The notes beneath the pieces were generated by a model. It worked only from the letters and a program-made list of their open reading frames with translations, searched no databases and was not told the DNA's origin. From positions 1 to 46,920 of the forward strand of contig NZ_JBBWUA010000025.1 of NCBI RefSeq assembly GCF_038181555.1: a DNA stretch of 46,920 bases, given 5' to 3'. This document shows, one piece after another, positions 32,363 to 40,938 of this stretch; position 1 is the first letter of the stretch; each line of letters opens with the position of its first letter. Source of the DNA: Desulfitobacterium sp038181555 (GTDB lineage Bacteria > Bacillota > Desulfitobacteriia > Desulfitobacteriales > Desulfitobacteriaceae). Position numbers and translations under genes: made by a program.

Positions 32363-34021
32363 ATGCCTTGGACTCAGAATTATTCTGCATTGGGAGGAAG
32401 TATAGCCCTTACTGCTTTAGTTGTATCTATCCCTATATTTTTTCTCCTCTGGGCGCTTGCCATTAAACGAATGAAAGGGCACATTGCGGGGATGTTGACG
32501 CTTCTGATCACCATCGTTGTCGTCGTCCTCGTGTACAAAATGCCCATTTCTATCGCCCTTTCTGCAAGCCTCTATGGAATTCTCTATGGAATTTGGCCTA
32601 TCTCCTGGATCGTTGTAACGTCGGTGTTCTTATACAATTTAACTGTTGAGGCGGGCCAATTTGAAGTCATTAAAGGTTCTATTTCCTCCATATCTAATGA
32701 TCGAAGGATTCAAGCTTTATTGGTGGCCTTTTGCTTCGGAGCATTTTTAGAAGGAGCAGCGGGATTCGGTGCTCCGGTGGCGATCACAGCTTCCATTCTC
32801 ATCGGTTTGGGATTTAATCCAGTTTATGCTGCTGGAATTTGCTTAATTGCCAATACGGCACCGGTTGCTTTCGGAGCCATTGGGGCACCGGTCATTGCAG
32901 CAGGTGCGGTCACTGGCATGGGAGATTTTATTATTTCCCAAGCTATTGGACGCCAACTTCCTTTCTTGTCAATCATCATTCCTTTGTATCTGGTGATCTT
33001 AATGTCAGGATGGAAAGGAGCTATGGAGGTTCTCCCGGCAGCTTTGGTTGCAGGTTTAACCTTTGCAGTGGCCCAGTGGTGGTCGTCGAACTATCTGGGA
33101 GCTTATTTGCCGGATATCATATCATCTTTGTTCTCATTAATTGTTTTGACTTTCTTCCTGCGCGCCTGGAAACCGAAAAATATTTGGCGCTTTCCTCATG
33201 AAAAAGGAAATGAGCAAAAGGTTGTTCAGCAGAAGTTCACTGCCGGACAGGTTATCAAAGCCTGGTCTCCCTTTGCTATTCTTACCGTCATAGTTGCAAT
33301 CTGGGGAACACCTGCTTTCAAGACCTGGGCCACCAATGCAGGACTTGTTTTGAATATTAAGCATTGGCCAGGACTTGATGGCTTAGTGTATAAGGCAACT
33401 CCTATTGTGGCTAAGCCAACGGTCTATGCAGCAGCTTTTAAATGGGACTGGTTCTCTGCTGCTGGTACTGGCATTTTGATCGCCGCGATTATCACCATGT
33501 TTATTCTCGGGGTTAGCCCAAGTAGAGCTTTGGGAGTGTTTGTTAAGACTGTCAAGCAATTAATCTTTGCGGTTATTAATATCGCCGCGGTTCTCGGTTT
33601 TGCTTATTTAGCCAATTACTCTGGTCTATCCTATACCTTAGGTCTCCTCTTTGCCTCCACAGGGGCTTTGTTCCCCGTCTTGTCCCCTGTTTTAGGATGG
33701 GTAGCTGTGTTCCTTACTGGTTCAGACACCTCCGCCAATGCCTTGTTTGGTAAACTACAACAGGTTACAGCCGAGCAGGTGGGCGTCAACCCGGTATTAA
33801 CGGTTGCAGCTAATAGCTCGGGTGGAGTTGTAGGTAAAATGATTTCTCCTCAATCTATTGCGGTAGCCGCTGCCGCTACATCTCTAGTCGGTAGGGAATC
33901 GGAGCTTTTGCGATTTACCTTCAAGCACTCGTTGATCCTGTTGGTTGCGGTATGTATTATAGTTACCCTGCAGGCTTATGTGGTTCCAGGGATGATTCCT
34001 ACCATTGCGGCAGGGCCATAA
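32363..34021 (+). CDS. lctP: L-lactate permease (LctP family), copy 1
   Basis: A 552-residue proton-coupled lactate/glycolate transporter with about 13-14 membrane helices. Family signatures include FLEGAAGFGAPVAI, NTAPVAFGAIGAPVIAAG, LTGSDTSANALFGKLQQVTA and SSGGVVGKMISPQSIAVA. It opens MPWTQNYSALGGSIALTAL, almost the same as the next gene, which is clearly a tandem paralogue. AAAGGTGG lies upstream of the ATG. Lactate is a main electron donor for sulfate-reducing Clostridia. No lactate dehydrogenase gene lies inside the window. Confidence 0.94.
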   Translation: MPWTQNYSALGGSIALTALVVSIPIFFLLWALAIKRMKGHIAGMLTLLITIVVVVLVYKMPISIALSASLYGILYGIWPISWIVVTSVFLYNLTVEAGQFEVIKGSISSISNDRRIQALLVAFCFGAFLEGAAGFGAPVAITASILIGLGFNPVYAAGICLIANTAPVAFGAIGAPVIAAGAVTGMGDFIISQAIGRQLPFLSIIIPLYLVILMSGWKGAMEVLPAALVAGLTFAVAQWWSSNYLGAYLPDIISSLFSLIVLTFFLRAWKPKNIWRFPHEKGNEQKVVQQKFTAGQVIKAWSPFAILTVIVAIWGTPAFKTWATNAGLVLNIKHWPGLDGLVYKATPIVAKPTVYAAAFKWDWFSAAGTGILIAAIITMFILGVSPSRALGVFVKTVKQLIFAVINIAAVLGFAYLANYSGLSYTLGLLFASTGALFPVLSPVLGWVAVFLTGSDTSANALFGKLQQVTAEQVGVNPVLTVAANSSGGVVGKMISPQSIAVAAAATSLVGRESELLRFTFKHSLILLVAVCIIVTLQAYVVPGMIPTIAAGP

Positions 34022-34067
34022 TTGGAATGCATAATATTACAAATATTTAAAAAAAATAAACAATAAA

Positions 34068-34110
34068 GCAGTAAGAAGGAAGTGGAGAACGCTTCCTTCT
34101 TACTGCTTCT
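34068..34110 (+). terminator. Long terminator-like hairpin after the first permease
   Basis: A perfect 15-bp stem (34068-34082 with 34092-34106; GCAGTAAGAAGGAAG) around a nine-base loop extends by two A-T pairs outward. The tail (TTCT) is T-rich but short. Confidence 0.6.
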
Positions 34111-34185
34111 AAGCATAATAGATGAATTCTTGATAATCTAAATTTCGACGTTATACGTGAACTTATTCTTATTTTCGTTTTTCTA

Positions 34186-34214
34186 TTGCAAATGTTGCGA
34201 AATTAACATACAAT
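34186..34214 (+). promoter_or_regulatory. Sigma-A promoter of the second permease
   Basis: TTGCAA (34186-34191) and TACAAT (34209-34214) have the ideal 17-base spacing. It allows the second permease to be expressed independently of the first. Confidence 0.6.
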
Positions 34215-34260
34215 TAGTTGGTGCTCGGATCATCTCGTTCAAAAACTGATCCGGCATTTT

Positions 34261-34270
34261 ATTGGCCAAT
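34261..34270. promoter_or_regulatory. ATTGGCCAAT palindrome, possible GntR/FadR-type operator
   Basis: A perfect 10-bp palindrome lies about 40 bases downstream of the predicted transcription start of the second permease. FadR-family lactate regulators such as LldR bind TGG...CCA-type palindromes, and two such regulators are encoded just downstream. The link is inference. Confidence 0.35.
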
Positions 34271-34388
34271 TTTATGGCCTGACCATACTACTATAAGGGG
34301 GCTAGACAGAAAATTAAAAACACTTAAAAAACTTAGAATTTAAATCAAATTAAAAAAACACACATTTTTCTGAAAGGTGGAAACTCAC

Positions 34389-36056
34389 ATGCCATGGACT
34401 CAGGATTACGCAGCACTTGGTGGTAGCCTTGGCTTAACTGCACTAGCTGTTTCTATTCCAATCGTATTTTTATTTTGGGCTTTAGCCGTAAAAGGGATGA
34501 AAGGGTATGTTGCAGGATTATCTGCCCTTGCCATTACCATTGTGGACGTAATTATAGTATATAAAATGCCAGTGACCCTCGCTCTTTCTGCTACAGCATA
34601 TGGTATGCTTTATGGGCTTTGGCCTATTGCTTGGATCGTAGTGACCGCTGTGTACTTATACAATTTAACCGTAGAATCCGGACAATTCGAAATTATTAAG
34701 AGCTCTATCGCATCCATATCGAATGACCGCCGTCTCCAAGCGCTTATCGTTGCTTTCTGTTTTGGAGCTTTCCTTGAAGGTGCGGCTGGTTTTGGTGCTC
34801 CTGTTGCGATCACTGGTGCGCTGCTTATCGGTCTTGGCTTTGATCCTATTAAAGCTGCCGGACTTTGCTTGATTGCTAATACAGCTCCAGTTGCCTTCGG
34901 TGCTATCGGAGCTCCAATCATCGCTGCAGGTGCTGTTACCGGTATGGGTGACTTCGTTATTTCCCAAGCCGTTGGTCGACAACTTCCTTTCATTTCTGTT
35001 ATTATTCCTCTTTACCTTGTTATTTTGATGGCTGGTTGGAAATCTGCCAAAGAAGTTATGCCTGCCATTCTCGTAACCGGGATTTCCTTCGCAGTTGCCC
35101 AATGGTGGTCTTCTAACACCCTTGGTGCATATCTACCAGACATCATCTCATCTTTGTTCTCTTTAGTATGTACTACCGTCTTCCTGAGATTTTGGAAACC
35201 TAAAAAAATCTGGCGTTTCCCTCATGAGAGAGATGTCGAAGAACCTGTTGCTAAGAAATATACAGGTGGACAAATAGCTAAGGCATGGTCTCCCTTCGTC
35301 ATTCTTACTGCAATGGTTACTATTTGGGGACTTCCTGGCTTTAAGAGCTTAATCCTTGATAAACTCCATCTTGTGCTTAAGTTCAGCTGGCCAGGCCTCG
35401 ATGGCATGATTTACAAAGCAGCTCCTATCGTTGCTAAACCAACGGTCTATGATGCTGTCTTTAAATGGGACTTTTTATCTGCTGGCGGTACTGCAATCTT
35501 GATCGCTGCAATTATCAGCTGTTTCGTTCTAGGAATCAAACCCGCAAAGGCTGTTAAAGTCTTCAAAGATACCCTGAAGCAATTGATTTATCCAGTCATC
35601 AATATCGCTGCAGTTCTTGGTTTTGCTTACCTAGCTAACTACTCCGGTCTTTCTTATACTTTGGGACTCTTCTTTGCTTCTACCGGAGCATTGTTCCCTG
35701 TCCTTTCCCCAGTGTTAGGGTGGTTAGGTGTATTCCTCACCGGTTCTGATACTTCCGCCAATGCCCTGTTTGGTAAACTGCAACAAGTTACTGCAGAGCA
35801 AATTGGTATGAACCCTGTCCTCACTGTCGCAGCTAACAGTTCCGGTGGTGTTGTCGGTAAGATGATCTCGCCACAATCCATCGCAGTGGCTGCTGCTGCT
35901 ACCGGTTTGGTTGGGCGTGAGTCCGAACTCTTTAAATTTACGGTTAAGCACTCTTTGGCAATGCTCGTCGCTGTAATTGCGATTATCTGTCTACAAGCAT
36001 ATGTGGTTCCCGGAATGGTTCCAACCATCGCTGAAGCAGCTGCATTTCTTCAATAA
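34389..36056 (+). CDS. lctP: L-lactate permease (LctP family), copy 2
   Basis: A 555-residue lactate transporter. It begins MPWTQDYAALGGSLGLTAL and keeps every signature of copy 1 (FLEGAAGFGAPVAI, LTGSDTSANALFGKLQQVTA, SSGGVVGKMISPQSIAVAAA). Differences are concentrated in the region after residue 285 and in the tail, which is a few residues longer. The ATG at 34389 behind GAAAGGTGG is preferred to a GTG at 34377, because it matches the start of copy 1. A terminator and the first regulator follow. Its own promoter suggests separate control from copy 1. Confidence 0.94.
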   Translation: MPWTQDYAALGGSLGLTALAVSIPIVFLFWALAVKGMKGYVAGLSALAITIVDVIIVYKMPVTLALSATAYGMLYGLWPIAWIVVTAVYLYNLTVESGQFEIIKSSIASISNDRRLQALIVAFCFGAFLEGAAGFGAPVAITGALLIGLGFDPIKAAGLCLIANTAPVAFGAIGAPIIAAGAVTGMGDFVISQAVGRQLPFISVIIPLYLVILMAGWKSAKEVMPAILVTGISFAVAQWWSSNTLGAYLPDIISSLFSLVCTTVFLRFWKPKKIWRFPHERDVEEPVAKKYTGGQIAKAWSPFVILTAMVTIWGLPGFKSLILDKLHLVLKFSWPGLDGMIYKAAPIVAKPTVYDAVFKWDFLSAGGTAILIAAIISCFVLGIKPAKAVKVFKDTLKQLIYPVINIAAVLGFAYLANYSGLSYTLGLFFASTGALFPVLSPVLGWLGVFLTGSDTSANALFGKLQQVTAEQIGMNPVLTVAANSSGGVVGKMISPQSIAVAAAATGLVGRESELFKFTVKHSLAMLVAVIAIICLQAYVVPGMVPTIAEAAAFLQ

Positions 36057-36128
36057 TTGAATTGTGCATATATAGTAGACAATTTTGTTCGAATGCGCTA
36101 TATTTAAATTCAATAGTCTTAATAAATC

Positions 36129-36160
36129 ATGGGAAGTAGGTATCTGCTTCCCATCTCTTT
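36129..36160 (+). terminator. Terminator after the second permease
   Basis: ATGGGAAGTAG (36129-36139) and CTGCTTCCCAT (36144-36154) form an 11-bp stem with one G-U pair on a GTAT loop. CTCTTT follows. It lies directly before the regulator gene. Confidence 0.7.
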
Positions 36161-36185
36161 CTATAGGAATAGAAAGGAGGTTGAC

Positions 36186-36905
36186 ATGGATTTAAAGCCA
36201 ATAAAAACCAAGAAAATATATGAGGAGATCATTGAACAGATACGAATACTCGTGATTAAGGGAGAACTGAAATCTGGTGATCGTTTGCCCTCCGAGCGAG
36301 ATTTAGCTGTTCGTTTCAATGTGAGTCGCGCTTCCGTGCGTGAAGCACTTAGTGCCCTTGAAATGATGGGCCTCGTAGAAATTCGTAGCGGTGAAGGGAC
36401 TTTTATCAAAGAGGTTAATTTGGATTCTGTGGTAACCCCGTTAGCATGGGTCTTGAGTATGGAGAAAGATATACTAATAGAATTGCTGGAAGTGCGTAAA
36501 ATGCTGGAAGGGCAAACCGTAGCTTTAGCAGCGAAAAGGGCGGCTCCCGAAGATTTGCGTGAATTAGCCGATGCACTTAAGGCAATGCTAGATGATATGC
36601 AGATGGGTCGGTTGGGGGAAGAAGCTGATATGCGTTTCCACTATGCTGTAGCTCGTGCCAGTAAAAACAAAATTCTTCTCCGTCTTATGAATGCTATTTC
36701 GGATACTATGCACCAGTCCTTAAAAGCCAGTAGGGTACGACTTTATGAAGAGAATGTTTCGCCTGAAAGACTATATAAAGAACATGTGTTTATTTTAGAA
36801 GCCATAACCAAGCAAAATGATGAAGATGCCCGTCGCTATATGCTCGAGCACTTAGCTGGAGTTGAAGAGCGTTTGTTGAGATATTACTCTAGTAATGAGG
36901 TATAG
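36186..36905 (+). CDS. FadR-family GntR transcriptional regulator, copy 1 (likely lactate regulator)
   Basis: The 239-residue protein has an N-terminal GntR winged helix (about 4-75; SGDRLPSERDLAVRFNVSRAS, VREALSALEMMGLVEIRSGEGTFI). A helical FCD ligand domain (about 95-235) carries metal-ligand-like Asp/His residues (MRFHYAVAR, LYKEHVFILEAI). The ATG follows AAAGGAGG. LldR/LutR proteins of this family control lactate uptake and oxidation, and the position right after two lactate permeases supports the same role. It is paralogous to the next gene. Confidence 0.85.
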   Translation: MDLKPIKTKKIYEEIIEQIRILVIKGELKSGDRLPSERDLAVRFNVSRASVREALSALEMMGLVEIRSGEGTFIKEVNLDSVVTPLAWVLSMEKDILIELLEVRKMLEGQTVALAAKRAAPEDLRELADALKAMLDDMQMGRLGEEADMRFHYAVARASKNKILLRLMNAISDTMHQSLKASRVRLYEENVSPERLYKEHVFILEAITKQNDEDARRYMLEHLAGVEERLLRYYSSNEV

Positions 36906-36921
36906 AGTCATCTGATTTTTA

Positions 36922-36954
36922 GCTGATCCCTTTCTTATAGGCGATCAGTTTTTA
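36922..36954 (+). terminator. Terminator after the first regulator
   Basis: CTGATC (36923-36928) pairs with GATCAG (36943-36948) across a 14-base loop, and five T follow. It is moderate in strength. Confidence 0.5.
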
Positions 36955-37074
36955 TTTGCCTGTTTCTGATTATATTAAGTGATTTATTTCAACTAGCAGA
37001 AATAGTTCTGTTCAATAGGGAGTTGTTCGTGATAAACTTAATTAAGAGATGGACAATTGTTAGGGGAGTTGAAA

Positions 37075-37806
37075 TTGGAGCTTAAACCAATCAAGACACG
37101 CAAAATATATGAAGAAATAGTCGAGCAGATTAGAGAGTTAGTCGCTCGGGGAGATCTTAAGCCGGGTGATCGATTGCCCTCGGAACGGGATTTAGTAGAG
37201 CGTTTGCAAGTCAGCCGTGCTTCCATTCGTGAGGCGCTTAGCGCTTTAGAGCTGATGGGATTGCTCGAGGTACGCAGTGGTGAAGGGACATTTGTTCGAA
37301 AGCTACGGTCAGAATCGGTAGTTGCCCCCTTAGCTTGGATGCTTACAATGGAAAAGGTAACTGTCATAGAACTATTGGAAATTCGCAAGATTCTTGAGGT
37401 TCAGGCCGTAGAAATGGCCGCCGAACGCGCCGAGGCAGAGGATGTCAAAGAGCTGTCTGCAGCTTTAGATGAGTTACGAGCTGATTTAAGTTCGCCGTCT
37501 TCAGATGGATCTGCAGACCATCGCTTTCATTATGCTATTACAAGAGCAACAAAGAATAAGATAATGATTCGACTCATGGATACAATCTCTGATCTTATGA
37601 AGTATGTGCTCAAGACAAGTCGCTCTAAGTTATATGAAGGAAAGTATACCCCTGCGCTGCTTTTTCAAGAACACAAAAAAATCTATGATGCCATCGTGAA
37701 AAAGGATTCTCAAGAAGCAAAGGACTTTATGCTTGCTCATCTCACTGGAGTCGAGCAAGAAATTCTAAAAGGATTCGATGAGCACAATAATTCAGTTGTC
37801 GAGTAA
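37075..37806 (+). CDS. FadR-family GntR transcriptional regulator, copy 2
   Basis: The 243-residue paralogue of the preceding regulator begins (M)ELKPIKTRKIYEEIVEQI against DLKPIKTKKIYEEIIEQI. The winged helix (SGEGTFVRKL; SRASIREALSALELMG) and the FCD domain (HRFHYAITRATKNKIMIRLM; FQEHKKIYDAIVKK) are intact. The TTG at 37075 with GGGGAG six bases before it was chosen because it aligns with the paralogue start. It is separated by its own upstream region from copy 1 and followed by a strong terminator. It may act on the same or another carboxylate operon. Confidence 0.83.
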   Translation: MELKPIKTRKIYEEIVEQIRELVARGDLKPGDRLPSERDLVERLQVSRASIREALSALELMGLLEVRSGEGTFVRKLRSESVVAPLAWMLTMEKVTVIELLEIRKILEVQAVEMAAERAEAEDVKELSAALDELRADLSSPSSDGSADHRFHYAITRATKNKIMIRLMDTISDLMKYVLKTSRSKLYEGKYTPALLFQEHKKIYDAIVKKDSQEAKDFMLAHLTGVEQEILKGFDEHNNSVVE

Positions 37807-37860
37807 CAGTATTATCAACACGATAGAATATGACAACTTTAGCTAGGCCAAAAAAGAATG

Positions 37861-37897
37861 AGGACAGGGCATCTATGCTCTGTCCTTTCTTTTCTTT
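37861..37897 (+). terminator. Rho-independent terminator
   Basis: AGGACAGGGCAT (37861-37872) pairs with ATGCTCTGTCCT (37875-37886), with one G-U pair. A pyrimidine-rich T tail follows. Confidence 0.8.
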
Positions 37898-38042
37898 ATG
37901 AAAAAGCTTATACTTATTATAAAGCCTGTCTTATTAGATGAGCTTTATAGATAGAGAGATTGATAGCTAAAGTGGAATTAAAACATTGTCTGTGATATAA
38001 AGCTTTGGATAATAGATTATGCAGCTCAAAGAGGTGTAAGCT

Positions 38043-39104
38043 ATGTTAAACACATGTCAAATGGTGTATCACCATAAAAACTGCTTAAATACAAAAAGAC
38101 CCTATGCTAAGCCTTGCCGTTTGTGTATTGATGCTTGTCCTCATCAAGCCATATCCGAATATCGAGAAATCGACGGTAAAAGATGCACAGAATGTGGAGT
38201 CTGTATGGCTGTCTGTCCTAGTGATGGCATGGTGGACCGAAATGCTGATTTACTCCACCAATACATTGAGGAAACGGATGGAGATATCATTTTAAATTGT
38301 CCAGAAGCTTCATCCTTAGGATTTGAGATATCTTGTCTAGGGATTATTGATCATGATTTGTGGCTTACTTTAATACAGTTGGCCAAGGAAAGAAAGATTA
38401 CAATTCATACAGGTAAATGTGTGGAATGCCCGGATAAGAAGGCTTGCGCCTTAAGTGTCAAAATTTTCAAAGAGGTTCACGAGGATTGGCCAGATCATCC
38501 TCCGATCTTGATCAAAGTCAGCCCTGACCAGCCGGTAGGAGACGCATCTACCTCATCCAATGTAAAGCAAGCATCCCTCTCTAAAACTAAAGCAACGGAA
38601 AAAAAGGGCTGGAGAAAAAAGGGTTGGGAGAAACTCGAGAACATTTTGCCTGGGCTAACTGCCGATGAAGCATACTCCATCCCCCGGACTAGGGAATTGT
38701 TGGTTAGGCAGATGTCGGCGCGTTCACAGGACAAAATTCCCTTGCCTGCTTTACAAGTGAAGGATGCTTGTACGAGCTGCGGGGTTTGTGTGGCGATCTG
38801 TCCACAGGCTGCTCTTACGAAAAAAGAGGATGGGGATGAGCTATCTATAATCTACGAGCCATATAAATGTGTGCGCTGTCGACGTTGCGTCAACATTTGC
38901 AACCCAAAGGCTTTAGATTTTGCTAAAAAGAAATTATCTCATCGTCACTTTACGGGGAAAATACTTCTTCATAAGGGTAGCCCTAAGCATTGTGTTCGTT
39001 GTGGGAAGCAGGTATTTGATAACACTGAACCGCCCTTGTGCATTGCATGCGCTTCTTCTCATAGCGATAGTATCATTTCTCCTAAAACAGAAAAACACGG
39101 CTAA
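38043..39104 (+). CDS. Multicluster 4Fe-4S ferredoxin-like protein, function unknown
   Basis: The 353-residue protein has about twenty-four cysteines in several cluster motifs: C25-x2-C28-x3-C32-P, C48-x2-C51-x2-C54-x3-C58-P, C126-x2-C129 with C135, C243-x2-C246-x2-C249-x3-C253-P, C276-x2-C279-x2-C282-x3-C286, and a rubredoxin- or zinc-ribbon-like C317-x2-C320 with C333-x2-C336. A Lys/Ser-rich linker (about 165-200) divides two ferredoxin halves. It has no export signal and no membrane helix, so it is probably a cytoplasmic electron carrier. The ATG follows AGAGGTGTAAG. It lies near lactate transport genes but in its own transcript; any link to lactate oxidation is speculative. Confidence 0.8.
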   Translation: MLNTCQMVYHHKNCLNTKRPYAKPCRLCIDACPHQAISEYREIDGKRCTECGVCMAVCPSDGMVDRNADLLHQYIEETDGDIILNCPEASSLGFEISCLGIIDHDLWLTLIQLAKERKITIHTGKCVECPDKKACALSVKIFKEVHEDWPDHPPILIKVSPDQPVGDASTSSNVKQASLSKTKATEKKGWRKKGWEKLENILPGLTADEAYSIPRTRELLVRQMSARSQDKIPLPALQVKDACTSCGVCVAICPQAALTKKEDGDELSIIYEPYKCVRCRRCVNICNPKALDFAKKKLSHRHFTGKILLHKGSPKHCVRCGKQVFDNTEPPLCIACASSHSDSIISPKTEKHG

Positions 39105-39115
39105 ACCGTGTTTTT
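39092..39115. terminator. Bidirectional terminator
   Basis: AAAACACGG (39092-39100) pairs with CCGTGTTTT (39106-39114), with the stop codon of the ferredoxin gene in the loop. A-rich and T-rich flanks on both sides suit both convergent genes. Confidence 0.8.
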
Positions 39116-39127
39116 CTACATCTTGAA

Positions 39128-39439
39128 TCAATTTTTATGATGATGGTGATGACCGCATCCACAGCTTGGCCCATGAACGTGAAGGGGAGATGAAGCTCCA
39201 TCATGGCTTGCGGCCTTTTTCTTTACGGGTTCTCTCAGGAGTTGATCCGTTAAATGCCGAGTATGGGAAAGAGGTTGTTGTTGGATTTCTAAAGCCAACT
39301 CAACAGTTTGACGCAGTATTTCATTGCTTACCCCTAGGGCTTTAGCATCCGTAATAGCAGAGCGCAGACTGGCTAAGGCATTGGTTGCAGCAGCTGCTGA
39401 GATTTTTATCAATAATGTTGTTTTTTGATCGAGCTCCAT
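39128..39439 (-). CDS. Small protein with CMD/AhpD-like helices and a His/Cys-rich tail
   Basis: The 103-residue protein has a helical N-terminal part (about 5-70, KTTLLIKISAAAATNALASL; ALGVSNEILRQTVELALEIQ). This resembles the conserved helices of carboxymuconolactone-decarboxylase/AhpD proteins but lacks their CxxC motif. The tail is CGCGHHHHHKN preceded by HDG and HVHGPSCG, a likely metal-binding end. The minus-strand ATG follows AGGGGGAATC. Roles in nickel, zinc or copper handling are possible; nothing firmer can be said. Confidence 0.6.
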   Translation of the reverse strand: MELDQKTTLLIKISAAAATNALASLRSAITDAKALGVSNEILRQTVELALEIQQQPLSHTRHLTDQLLREPVKKKAASHDGASSPLHVHGPSCGCGHHHHHKN

Positions 39440-39611
39440 GGTGATTCCCCCTAAATCTTAAACTAGACCTAATATAACATAAGAGCATTCCAATCTCAAA
39501 GTTTTGCAGAATTTCTGCGGCAAGGATAAGTGGGTTGTGTGGTGAGTTGATTTCTATTCGGGCGAAGGTTATGCTAAAATATGATCATTGCGATTTGTGA
39601 AAGGATGTAAA

Positions 39612-40868
39612 ATGAGCAAAGAACGTGTAATTGTGATCGGAGCTGGGGCTGCAGGCCTCATGGCTGCCGGGCAAGCAGCTTTAGCCGGTGCTGAGGTTTT
39701 GCTATTAGAGAAAAAGGAACGTCCCGGAAGGAAAATAGCTATTTCGGGAAAGGGACGTTGCAATCTGACCAATGCTGAGAACGTCGGGGATTTTATTCAA
39801 AATTATCCCGGCAATGGCCGTTTCCTCCACGGAATTTTACGAGAATTTGATAATATTAAGCTCAGAGAATTTTTATCTTATTATGGGGTCGAAACCAAAG
39901 TTGAGCGGGGAGGAAGGGTTTTTCCTATTTCTGATGACGCTGAGCAGGTTGTTGAAGCTCTGCTAAAATATATCATGGATGCCGGTGTCGAATTGGCAAC
40001 TGAGCGAACAGTGGACGAGATTCTCATAAAAGAGGGGGTCGTTCGTGGAGTTCGCTTAAATAATGGTCAGGTCATGGAAGGAAAATCTGTGATTGTCTGC
40101 GCTGGGGGAGGGTCCTATCCGGGCACCGGTTCTACTGGAGATGGGTATCGGATGGCACAAAAGGTAGGACATAAAGTAATCCAACCCCGTCCTTCCCTTG
40201 TTCCTTTAAGAACCTACGAAGATTGGGTGAAGGAAGTTCAAGGACTTTCTTTGCGGAATGTGGAAGCCAGTCTGTGGTGCGGAGGGAAAAAACAAAAATC
40301 TGAATTTGGCGAGATGCTTTTTACACATTTCGGTGTATCCGGACCGATCATTCTTACTTTAAGTAGATGGGCGGGAGAGGCCTTAGCACACGGACAGAAG
40401 GTACAGTTAACAATCAACCTTAAGCCTGCTTTATCTCCAGAACAATTAGATCAAAGGATCCAAAGAGATTTCAAAAAATATATTAATAAGCAATTCAAGA
40501 ACTCTCTCGAAGAAATTCTCCCGAAGAGCTTAATTCCAGTAATTATTCAATTAGTCGAGATTGCACCAGACCGGGTGGTTAATAGTATTAACCGAGAAGA
40601 AAGGAAGCGTTTGGTACAGCTACTACAAGAACTTCCTCTCACCATCAAGGAAACCTTGCCATTAGCGGCAGCTATTGTCACCGCAGGAGGGGTGGATGTT
40701 AAAGAGATAGATCCCAAGACCATGGCCTCAAAAAAGATTCAGGGCCTTTACTGGGCTGGGGAAGTGGTGGATGTAGATGGAGTAACAGGAGGCTATAATC
40801 TTCAGGCGGCCTTTGCCATGGGTTACCGAGCGGGTCGAGCGGCAGGAAACATGCCTGACCCTAGTTAG
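39612..40868 (+). CDS. HI0933-family flavoprotein (BaiN/YhiN-like NAD(P)/FAD-dependent oxidoreductase)
   Basis: The 418-residue protein begins with an FAD-binding Rossmann motif VIVIGAGAAGLMAAGQAALA and continues with the family hallmark GRKIAISGKGRCNLTN. CAGGGSYPGTGSTGDGY and the C-terminal GLYWAGEVVDVDGVTGGYNLQAAF are also visible, and the latter Gly-rich end closes the FAD site. The ATG at 39612 behind AAAGGATG is preferred to an earlier GTG. Members include BaiN, a bile-acid-related flavoprotein, but most have unknown substrates. A hairpin that also covers the next start codon follows. Confidence 0.88.
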   Translation: MSKERVIVIGAGAAGLMAAGQAALAGAEVLLLEKKERPGRKIAISGKGRCNLTNAENVGDFIQNYPGNGRFLHGILREFDNIKLREFLSYYGVETKVERGGRVFPISDDAEQVVEALLKYIMDAGVELATERTVDEILIKEGVVRGVRLNNGQVMEGKSVIVCAGGGSYPGTGSTGDGYRMAQKVGHKVIQPRPSLVPLRTYEDWVKEVQGLSLRNVEASLWCGGKKQKSEFGEMLFTHFGVSGPIILTLSRWAGEALAHGQKVQLTINLKPALSPEQLDQRIQRDFKKYINKQFKNSLEEILPKSLIPVIIQLVEIAPDRVVNSINREERKRLVQLLQELPLTIKETLPLAAAIVTAGGVDVKEIDPKTMASKKIQGLYWAGEVVDVDGVTGGYNLQAAFAMGYRAGRAAGNMPDPS

Positions 40869-40894
40869 TGCTAAAACAAGTCTTAGTTTTCCAG

Positions 40895-40938
40895 ACGACG
40901 CATAAACTGGTTAAGAGGTGAGGTTTATGCGTCGTTTT
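40895..40938 (+). promoter_or_regulatory. Hairpin that ends one gene and covers the next start codon
   Basis: ACGACGCATAAAC (40895-40907) pairs perfectly with GTTTATGCGTCGT (40923-40935). The AGAGGTGAG ribosome site of the next gene lies in the 15-base loop and its ATG (40927) in the right arm. TTTT follows the stem. It could be the flavoprotein terminator, a translational lock for the next gene, or both. Confidence 0.6.

Larger units (their letters stand above)
34022..34388. other. 367-base intergenic region between the permeases
   Basis: No gene was found here. It holds the terminator of the first permease (34068-34110), an A-rich stretch, a sigma-A promoter (34186-34214), the palindrome ATTGGCCAAT (34261-34270) and a leader of about 165 bases with a poly-A-rich end before the second permease start. 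Confidence 0.8.

Noticed and set aside
32275..32466. Small plus-strand frame overlapping the start of the first permease
   Set aside because: It has no ribosome site and overlaps the permease start out of frame. No conserved features are visible.
34610..35102. Two overlapping minus-strand frames in the second permease
   Set aside because: They are shadows of a conserved transporter gene, and the paralogous first permease does not keep them.
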